Below, piece after piece: positions 1 through 9,700 of a stretch of 15,857 nt of DNA. Position 1 is the stretch's first letter; each line of letters starts with the position of its first letter. The stretch is taken from NCBI GenBank assembly GCA_002316215.1, contig DCDB01000132.1, positions 1 to 15,857 of the forward strand, read 5' to 3'. The notes below the pieces were generated by a model that was given only the letters and a program-made list of their open reading frames with translations, was not told the DNA's origin and searched no databases. Position numbers and translations under genes: made by a program. Origin of the DNA: Lachnospiraceae bacterium UBA1066. GTDB lineage: Bacteria > Bacillota > Clostridia > Lachnospirales > Lachnospiraceae.

Positions 1-531
1 CCGGACATCATCATGGTCGGCGAAACACGTGACGCCGAAACGGCCTCGATTTCCGTCCGTGCGGCTATCACAGGGCACTTAGTTCTTTCGACTCTGCATA
101 CGAACGACGCGGTTTCTTCTGTCATCCGCCTTGTGGACATGGGTATCGAACCCTACCTTCTTTCGAGCGCGCTGGTCGGCATCGTTGCCCAGCGACTGAT
201 GCGGAAGGTCTGTCCGTTCTGTTCGCAGGAAACGCGCCTTACCGATGCGGAAATCGACTATGTCGGCCGCGACGTCGCGCATGTCCGCAAAGCCGTCGGC
301 TGTCCGCACTGCAACGGCACCGGCTACAGCGGCCGTATTTCCATCCATGAAATGCTGGAAATCGACAAGCCGATGCGTGAGCTCATCTCCCGCGGCGCGT
401 CCACCGAGGAAATGAAGACCTACGCCATCGAAAAGCAGCATATGAAGACCCTCAAAACCGCCGGCATCGAGCTCATGGAACAGGGCATCACGACCCTCGA
501 AGAGCTAAGACGCGTTGCGTATTACGAGTGA
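1..531 (+). CDS. pilB: Type IV pilus / type II secretion assembly ATPase PilB/GspE, C-terminal part (5' end outside window)
   Basis: Cytoplasmic hexameric ATPase that powers pilin extraction from the membrane and pilus extension. The reading frame is open from base 1, so 176 C-terminal residues are present; the ATG at 13 is internal. Seen in the fragment: the Walker B region VGETRD (residues 6-11, Thr where Ile is commoner), the His box HLVLSTLHTND (26-36), the AQRL segment (64-67), and a zinc tetracysteine made of CPFC (71-74) and CPHC (101-104). The zinc motif and the tail GISIHEML-like/LEELRRV segments are typical of PilB/GspE and not of the retraction ATPase PilT. The N-terminal domain and Walker A lie upstream. 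It is G+C-rich (39 of 60 bases at 241-300), unlike the pilin genes that follow. It probably drives assembly of the pseudopilins downstream, although a 259-base gap suggests separate control. gspE is an equally valid name; family assignment is firm. Confidence 0.95.
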   Translation, partial: PDIIMVGETRDAETASISVRAAITGHLVLSTLHTNDAVSSVIRLVDMGIEPYLLSSALVGIVAQRLMRKVCPFCSQETRLTDAEIDYVGRDVAHVRKAVGCPHCNGTGYSGRISIHEMLEIDKPMRELISRGASTEEMKTYAIEKQHMKTLKTAGIELMEQGITTLEELRRVAYYE

Positions 532-623
532 ACTTAATCGTCAATCGAATTGTGGGAAAATAAGACGTGCCCCGCATTACGAGTAAACCCGAACGTTTAC
601 GATTCTTGAAAACTACGAGTAAA
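506..623 (+). repeat. Degenerate tandem copies of the pilB 3' end
   Basis: The last codons and stop of pilB (506-533) recur at 561-588 with 22 of 28 bases identical: TAAGACG, then ATTACGAGT, then AAC in the same spacing. A shorter third copy, TACGAGTAAA, is at 614-623. Each copy can be read as Tyr-Glu-stop in its own frame. Offsets are 55 and 36 bases. It looks like slippage or duplication at the gene end; no function is evident. Confidence 0.7.
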
Positions 624-790
624 TAAAGGTGAACCGCGGTCTGTGAGTGAATGAATACTTTAAGAAAACTTTTATGATTATTCAGCCGAAATAATGGCAT
701 AATATATAGAGGGGAGTCATACAGGAACAAATTAAACTATGCGTCTTAAAGACGGTAAAGTTGACGAACTAAACCGTTTGAAAGGGAAAA
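532..790 (+). other. Intergenic leader between pilB and the giant pseudopilin gene
   Basis: No credible gene is seen here. It contains the pilB-tail repeats, a perfect 6-base inverted repeat GTAAAC/GTTTAC (583-588 and 595-600) without a following T-run, an A/T-rich stretch with a possible -10 box CATAAT at 698-703 (no good -35 at normal spacing), and a hairpin at 750-779. The GTTTAC arm could also pair with the GTAAA of the third repeat (619-623). A promoter for the pseudopilin operon probably lies here, but I cannot place it securely. Confidence 0.5.
750..779 (+). promoter_or_regulatory. Leader hairpin just upstream of the giant pseudopilin start
   Basis: Bases 750-756 pair with 773-779 (7 pairs, one G-U), then a symmetric AA/AA internal loop (757-758, 771-772), then 759-762 pairs with 767-770, closing on a GACG loop (763-766). 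It ends one base before the AAAGGG (781-786) that serves as the ribosome site for the ATG at 791. A competing pairing CGTC (742-745) with GACG (751-754 or the loop 763-766) exists. The position suits control of translation initiation; the ligand or trigger, if any, is unknown. Confidence 0.5.
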
Positions 791-3700
791 ATGAACAGAC
801 TGCAGATTATAAAAAATATGCAGGGGGGAAAAGAAAAAAAGAACAGGGCGTTTAAAAACAGGGGCTTCACATTGGTGGAGCTTATTGTTGTACTTACGAT
901 TATGGCAATTTTGCTCGGGCTTGGCGGCTGGGCCCTGCTTGGCTGGACTACCCACGCACAGTATATAAAAGATGAGGAATCTGCAAGGACAATTTATCTT
1001 GCGGCTCAGTCGGCTCTGTCGGCAAAGGACGGCAATGCGCTTCTGGATGAGGAAATGGCGCTTATCAAGAAAGAAGCGGCGACCTACAACCCCCAGATAA
1101 CTCAGGAGACGAAAGCCTCTTACGGACTTCCGACCAATACGGATGATGAATTGACGGATCACTCATTTGTTTATCTGAAGGTTAACAGGGGAGATTATTC
1201 GGACGACACAAAGAGAAATGAAAGCGAATTGTTCAGCTTGATCAAACCATATATTACCGATACAAGTATTCTAAATGGTTCGATTGTTATTGAATTTGAT
1301 ATCACTTCACAGAATGTCTATTCCGTTTTCTACAGCGGATGGGCAAGCGATTTCGAATATAATACAGCCGGAACAGGCAGCGGAAGAGGAACATATTATA
1401 TCAACAGTAATGCAAGAGCTGTCAGTGTCCGGGAGCCGGAAGTGGTCGGCTATTATGCGACGGATCAGGTCAATGTTGCAACGCTTTCTGCCGTTAAGCT
1501 TCGAATGACGGGCTGCGTCCTCAACAATGAAGAAACACTGAATCTTCAGTTCGGAAGCAACTCGAAGTTCCAGGAACTTGATACGCAGTATACTCTTTCC
1601 TTTTATGAAGACAAAGGGGATAATGCCAAATCTACAGAGTCAAATGAGACTCTGCTTTTTACGGCTGAGCTGACCTATCAGGATATACTGAATAACCTGA
1701 CCCCGTATTCAACGGATAAGCTTAAAATCGCCTGGGTTCCTTTGACGCTGAAAAAGGCCGGGAGTTCAACAGATACGGAAACACAGTATTTCCTGATTAC
1801 TTTTGACGGAACGAATTATGATCTGGTTCTGGATGCGCAGATGTCTTCACAGATGATGGCGGTCATCAGCCTGAATCCGTCGGGAAGCAGCAGTACCAGT
1901 ATGAGCATCACAAAGCTTTCGAAGACAGGCACCACACCAAAAAATATTTATGTCAGGGCTTCCGTAGCGGCTAATTCCAGGGTGCCTGCATCGCGGGAGT
2001 ACATTTACGGGAAGAGTGTCACGACTTCGACGGAAAATGACATGTTTTCGACTCCTTCAAGCATTTCTTCCTATACTCCTGTGAAATCCGAAATCAGCCT
2101 GAACAGGCATTTTTCAAACATCCGTTTTTATCAGAACGGAACGGCGGAAGCGCCTTTAACCTTTACACTTAAAAAAGACATCAACTGGAGCAGCAGCGAG
2201 TTATACGATGATACCGCAGGCTCAGTAAAACCCTATGAGGTAGCGGCTTCTTCCGCTGAGTTTCCTACCATAACATCCCTGGACGGCAGCTGCACGATTG
2301 ACGGAGCCGGGAAGACCTACAAGAATCTGGTACTCGGGTATCATTCTTCGGTCGATTATACCGGCGCAGCAGTCGGAACGAATTACAGCGTTTACGGAAA
2401 CAAGGCAGTTAATCTTGCGGTGATCGGCATAAACAAAGGAACCGTGACGAGCCTTGCATTTGACAATGCCAGACTTGTTACGGACACGGCTTTGGCGGAT
2501 AATGCAATAAAGCCCGTAAGCCTTAAGACCTGCGGAATTCTCTGCGGTGTAGACGCGGGGAATGTCAAGCTTGTCAAATTTAATTCCAACTGTTCCGTAA
2601 CAGCGTCCGTAAGTTATAATGAAACGACAACGGCAAAAAATGCTTCCGGCATCGGGATGATGTGCGGGGTCTTAAAGCTGACTTCGGATACAGAGAGTAC
2701 GCTTACGACGGATCGCATTATTACGAACGGAACCGTAAACGGAACGGTCAGCCTTCCTTCGGGTACATCCGTTGATTTTACTATAGACACAATTACTGGC
2801 AAGGGAACGAATGATGCCTATAAATATATAGGCATCGGCGGAGTCTGCGGTTTTCTATACGTTGACAAGCCGGCAGCAAGCGTTTCATATACAAGAAAAA
2901 TCGGCGCCGTTTCTTCAAAGCTAACGGCGGCGACATCTGAAACGTCATCCTGGTTCAGCAAGACAGGAACGAAATCCATAGTGAACTACGCGAATGTAAC
3001 AGGGACAATGTTCACGGGCGGTATTGTCGGCAATGCTTATACTAATATCGGGAGCGGTGCTTCAGCGGCTGATGCGAATACGCCTCAGATTATAAACTGC
3101 TACAATGAAGGAATGATTCTTGCTGCAGGAAATCCGGATCTTTCTACTGAAAATGCAAATAATTATGAAAAAGACCAGGCGAAATTCAATACTCTGACAG
3201 GCTTCTTTATCGGCGGGATCTGCGGATATAACTATCAGTCATCAATTTCATCCTGCAGCGATACGACTTCAAAGGCAAAGGCTGCTGCCTATACCGGAAA
3301 TGATGCAAAAAACAATTTAAAGAAGGATAGTATCGGTTTCTTCGTCGGAGGAATTACGGGTTTCAGTGAGGCGGGTTACATTTACAATTGCAATACGACC
3401 TCCGGCGGTTATGTTCTGGGGTACGACTATGTCGGCGGTATTGCAGGCAGCCTTAAGGGCAGTCAGACGGGTATCAGTCAGATAGCGGCAGGAACCTCTG
3501 CGGTTACAAACGCCTGCTATGTAATCGGACACAGCTTTGTCGGCGGAATTATCGGGATCAACAATGCCGGAAGCACAATTTCGGACTGCATCAATAAGGG
3601 GATTGCGGCCGGTGACGGTATCGATATCGGCGGCATTGCAGGGAAAAACAGGGGAACAGTGGGAAGTTTGGCAGTTATTAATAACTGCAGCGGCAGCTTC

Positions 3701-6700
3701 AACGATTACGGAAATACGCAGTTTAACCTCATTAAGACAACATGGGGACTCCTGGGCAGCAATGTCGGCGGATTGGTTGGTTATAATGAATACGGTTCAG
3801 TCACTTATAAATATGAATCCGGTACGCTTGCAGCATCGAATTCGGTTTCATCCGTAGCCGTAGGCTATAATAATGTCGGCGGCGTTATCGGATTTAACGG
3901 AGCTCACGGAAGCGTCAGTCTGAACTTTGCATCCGGAGCATCCTCATCCGGATATATCAGCGGCAAAGTTTTCGGAGCGGGCGACTGCGTCGGCGGTTTT
4001 ATAGGACTAAACCTTTCCCCGTCAGTCTTTACGGGGGATGCCTTCAATGTATCAACGGCTGCGGTGGACGGACGCTATTGCGTCGGGGGTACAATAGGGG
4101 CTAATCTGGTTGAGGGAGCTTCAAAAGATGTATCCATGACGCTTCGTTATGTCAACAGCGTTTCAAAGATTACCGGTACGAGCCTTGTGGGCGGACTGAT
4201 CGGCTACAATGAGATGGTCACAAAAATCGTTTCTGCAGCGGGGTCAGACACAGCACTTACTGACAGCGATGCCCTCGGGAATACTTCGTGGTATACAAAG
4301 TTTCTGGTAAAGGATAACAGCGGTTTATTCTCTTCGGCTTCGAATGTAACGGCCGATGCCACGAATATTTTCATCATAGGAGATTCTGCTTCCACAACAT
4401 CTACGGTATTCAATAATGCCGGCGTTTCAGCGGTAACGCTGGGCGGAGGCCTTCTCGGCATGAACAGTCCGGATTCGGGAATGATTATTATAAACAGCAC
4501 GAATTCCGGAAGCCTGACGGAACTGAGTCCGTCAGGAGCAGCAAAGATAAATATCGGAACTCTGATCGGAAACAGCAGCGTGACGGATCAGACGGCGCTT
4601 CTGGGCGGCATCGTAAGCTATAATACGCAGCGCTGTGTTATCGATAACTGCATCAATACAGGAACAATGGATGTAAAGACAGGTGGTTTCGGGGGGATTG
4701 TCGGTCTGAATAACGGCTATATCCTTAATTGCACGCTTTCAGCGAATCTCGGACGGAGCACGCTTAATTATATCGGCGGAATTGCAGCAATCAATTATAA
4801 TAAGGACACAGCGGCCGGATCACAAACCGTAGGAAAATACAGCTATACGGCCGGAACTATTTCTGCATGCACGACGGGAAAATATACTATTACAGGACTT
4901 GATAATGTCGGCGGTATCGCCGGATATAATTACACGGAGAATGCAGCGTACGGGTCCGCCGTTATTATGGGCTGCTCCATGAACAGCAATGTTTCGGGAG
5001 ATAAAAATGTCGGCGGTCTGACAGGTGATAACAGCGGAAAGTTAACCCTCTCCGGCACAGTAGGATCGGATACTTCTTCTCTTACAATAAGCGGTAAAAA
5101 TAACGTCGGCGGTATTGCAGGGAAAAATGAGGGAAGCGGCGTTATTAACTGTTCGGCGGAAATTAAGGCCACGGGCTCCGGACTCTCTGTGAAGGCTTCC
5201 GGTGACAATGCAGGCGGCATCGTCGGTTATATGACAGCCGGTAATATCACTGGAACTGCGGACGGCTCTATAAAAAGCTATGCTACGGTTAATGCGGGCG
5301 GAAATTATGCAGGCGGTATCGTCGGAAATATGGCGGCCGGCGGCACTATTTCCTATACGGAGAATTATGGCAGTGTCCAGGCCTCAGCAGGCTATGCAGG
5401 CGGGATTACGGCATATAATGCGGCAAGCGGGACGAAAGTCAGCACGATCAGCAATTCTGTGGATTATGGGAATGTGACATCAACAACAGGCTATGCAGCC
5501 GGTATTGCTTCCGAAAATGAAGGAATAATCGATTCCTGCAGCGTTGTTTCGGCAGGCGGTAATAATATTACGACACTTTTCTCAAGTGCCTCTGCAGCAG
5601 GAGTCATTTCCAGTATTAACAAAGGTACCGTATCCAATTGTATATCCGGTATAGCAAGCTCTACTTCTTATGTGCTGATTTCGGACAGTATCGGCACTAT
5701 GATCGGAGGTTTTGTCGGACAGAACAATGGTATCGTATACGGAGGCCAGGTTAACTCGGGTCTTTCTTATAAAACAAATATGTCATCCATTATGCTCGGC
5801 GGAGCTGTCGGTAATAATTCTGCTAATGGGCTGATCGGGAATGACGGTGTTCATACGTCGGTTGATCTCGATTTTAATTCATTTACGGGTGTCCAATATC
5901 TCGGAGGAATTTCAGGACAAAATCTCGGAACTGTTAAAAACTGCAGCTACAGCGGATTGATAAATGAAGGAACGGCAGCTATAGGAAACAGTTATGGAGG
6001 AATTACCGGTATAAACGGAGACGGAAGTACTGCGGCAGTGATAACAAACTGCTATGTTTCCGGCATCACAATGACTGTTAACGGAACGTGCGCACTCGAC
6101 CCGTCACAGTCCGCTCAGGACAAACTGGACAGCACTTCATTTACGGGGGGAATCGCCGGAAAAAACAGCAGATCTTCTAAAATACAGAATTGTTATATTT
6201 TCGGAAGCGGAAATACCATTACAGCCAAACAGGGTATGATCGGCGGCATAACGGGTGCTAATGCGGGAACTCTTGTTTACTGCGGCTATTCGGATTCCAT
6301 GAAAATAGTTGATTCTGTTTATACGGCTCTTTCAACGAATACAAATGATTCGAAGAATGCACTAACGAAACTTCTAGGAGGCAGTACCTATTCATCTTTA
6401 AAGGGGTCAGATACCTCTTATGATTTAAAAGTAGAAATGACTGATTCCGGATATGGCTATTTAGGGGGAGTAACAGGTTTTAATTCCACGAACGGAAGTG
6501 TAATCGAGTGTGCGACAGGCAAGTGGTATATTCACGGATATAATATCGTCCAGAATGCCGTTATCGGCGGGGTGGTCGGGCAGAATGAATCTGAGAAAAC
6601 CGTTCAGTATAATGTTAACTGCGCTTATGTAAAGCGATACATCTGGGTCAGCGGTTATGAGGAAAACAGCGCTTCCCGCAATAACAGAGGCACGGATAAA

Positions 6701-9700
6701 TATTATGTCGGCGGCGTTATAGGCGAACAGCAGAACAGGACTTCCGGTGGGTGGGTGATTGACAGCTGCGTTAATTACGGGGCGGTTGAAGACGAGAATT
6801 CACACAATTCCGGAGGTATCATTGCCAGATGGAGAAATAATGGCGGGACGGTTTCCAATTGCTTTAATTATGGTGTTCTGTATACGAATATGCAGGCTGC
6901 CAGCCAGGGGACGGTAGGAGGTATTATCGGTTTTATCAATGAAATGACAAACGGACAGGATGTAAATATATTATCGTGTCAGAATCATGGCATCGTGAAT
7001 CAGCCGATTTATTATTCTACAACAGCTGCTAATAACTACTGCGCCAATGACTGCGCCGGTATCCTTGCCGAGGTAAATACGCAGGGCGTAACGGAGACAG
7101 TAAAAATAAATCTTTCAGACTGCGTGAACGGTTCAGATGCCACTGTTTTCGCATTTTCCATGGCGGACGGGATTGTTTCCTGGCTAGGCGGAACAGGAGG
7201 CTCCATAGATAATATCATATTGAACATTAATCGTTGCAGAAACTACAGTACAAATTTGATCAGTTTTCAGAATAGCAACAGCTCAAATGGCGGGTATGGC
7301 CGTACTGGCGGAATTTTCGGAACCAGAGCGGATTATTCGGATGCAGCGACTGCAGTTGGTTACACATCAATAACAAATTGTTTCAGTGTATATTACAACT
7401 CAAATACGAGTAATGGAAGCAACCCTATTGCCTGGGCGCAGGAAGGTGTAGGCGAAGGTGCTTTTAAATATTGTTATAATAATTATTACCTTGATTCCTA
7501 TAGCTTCAATTCAAGCAATTGTGTCGGCAGCCTTCCTGAAGCAAAGGCCAGTAATACCGTTACTATAAAGACCGGAGGTAATCCCGCAGAAGCGAATCAT
7601 TCATCAAAAATAAATGCACAGCGTCTTTATGCCGGTACCGATTCGTCTCAGACGAGTAACTCGGTAACGAAGTTTTTTGCTGCCCTTCCGAACAATTCTA
7701 CGACGATGAGTACCCTTAAGGCGGGCTCTGCATGGGTGGATACTTCCGCTAACGCTTTAAAGTCCAACAAAGACAGTTCAACAGTCGGGTACACTTATCT
7801 TTGGTTCGGTGACGGTTATTATACTTCCGGAGGATTGTATCAGGGAAAAAATTCCGGACTTGACTATACCGATGTCATTGATGAGGCAATTCAGGCTTAT
7901 TATAGTAAATATCTTGATAATGCGAACTTCTCGGCTCCCACAAATGTAGCTGTGACAAAGTCGGAAGGCAATTTCATGGTAACATGGGATGATGCCGTTA
8001 ACTCCAATAAAGTTCAGTACTATGATCTTGATGCACTTGTATATCAGGTGCCTAAAAATGCCGTATTTACATACAATTATACAACTAATACAGCCTCTTA
8101 TGTTCCGGCTGCAGGCGGAAATTCTGTTTCGGTTTCTGTTTACAAAGATATTAACAGCTATGTCTATCAGAAGAACGGAACATTTTCAATGGATTCCGCA
8201 TGGGAAACAGATGGGTTTGATTATTATTTTGTCGTCAGGGTTAAAGCACAGGGTTCAAATGATACTGTAAATGCAAACAGTGCCTGGGGCTATGCAAGTG
8301 CTCCTGTGAAGGGACAGAAAGTACTTCCGACACCTGATCTTGAACTTGTCAGGATTAAGAGCACCTGGTATCTGAGGCTTTTGAATGTTTCTGACTACAG
8401 CGGAATAAGCGGCTGGTCGGTTTCCGCCCATATTTTAAATAAATCTACTGTATATACATTAAATTCCGATAACATACAGGTTAAATTTACGGACGGCCTT
8501 ATTTCGAATGTTCCGCTTCGTGCAAGTGCTTCGCCGTCATCGGCCGATGCGGATCATATGACATCCCTTCTGTTCAGTTCAAATATTTATGTGCCGCAGG
8601 ATTATTACCCGGCAAGCGGGAGCCTTACGGTATCATCTTCTGCTTTCAGCGGTACCACGGTAAATGATCTGAGCTATTCGGTTACGCTGAAATATACATC
8701 CAGTGTCGGATATCCTCAGACCTTCCGTGTGGAAATCTACGGAAAGGATAATAATACCAGTCAATCTGTCACATTGGCCTATAAAGATGTTTCTCTGGCC
8801 AAGGGGGTCTCAACTGCGGTAACTATCGAATCGCTTCCATCGGATCTTCTGACAAACTATTCAAACATAAAAGTGGCAATATGGCATGCATCGACCGGTT
8901 TGGGACCTGTTTATCAGTATTATGAAGTGACAAAAGACGAAATGGATGCAGCCTGCGGAACCTCAGATCCGAGAACCCTGGGCTATGAAGTGTGTCTGGA
9001 TGGCCTGGATTCCGACGGAAATGCCGTTTACAGCTATTATTACAGCAATCCGATTTATTACAGCAATCAGAAAACGAATTCTTACAGTGCAGGTAACCAC
9101 TACTATTCGCCGTCTACATCAGTGGCTCTCCTGGCAGCCCCTGTACTTCAGGATTCTCTGACAGGCGATACAGGCAGCGGAAATCTCACTTATGATTTCA
9201 TATGGGATTCCGGCGTTAAAAATTCGGATACTTATAATTATACTGTTGAGCTGTACGGCCTGACTCTTTCTGATCCGTCGGATCCGTCGTCTTCGGTTAT
9301 CTCGAAAACACTGCTTACGACTGGCTACTCTTCGCCGGGGAATACTTTCAATATGAATGCCGATTCCTGGACTTATGATGCTGTTCAACTTTCGGTAACA
9401 CGTGTTGGGGGAAACGAAACAACGTCGAGCGGAATTACTTACCATAATATTGGGCAGACATCGACCGGAATTTATCTGATCTCAGAACGTCTGCCTCAGA
9501 TTCAGCAGCCGACGCTTACTCTTAAAAGTACGGATGGACTCATGTATGATATTTCATGGGTTGGCGATACGGAGAATGCGGCCTGCACGGGATACGATGT
9601 CTATATAGATTATACGAAGGAATCGACTGTTGAAAAAGTGCTTCTCGGTTCGACTTCATCAAAAGATGTTACTGAGCTTGACAACATCGATTTTGACGAT

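Noticed and set aside
583..600. Rho-independent terminator of pilB
   Set aside because: The GTAAAC/GTTTAC hairpin has only 6 pairs and is not followed by a T-run.
711..790. c-di-GMP-I (GEMM) riboswitch
   Set aside because: Several short blocks occur in the right order, but the GAAA tetraloop helix and the downstream helix of the aptamer are absent, so I list only a generic leader hairpin.
746..1162. 138-codon - strand frame crossing the start of the giant gene
   Set aside because: Its arginine/phenylalanine-rich translation is the reverse of the prepilin leader and helix; no plausible ribosome site or domain.
2519..7395. CRISPR array or tandem DNA satellite
   Set aside because: The repetition is at protein level with irregular unit length and an intact reading frame; no short identical repeats with regular spacers.
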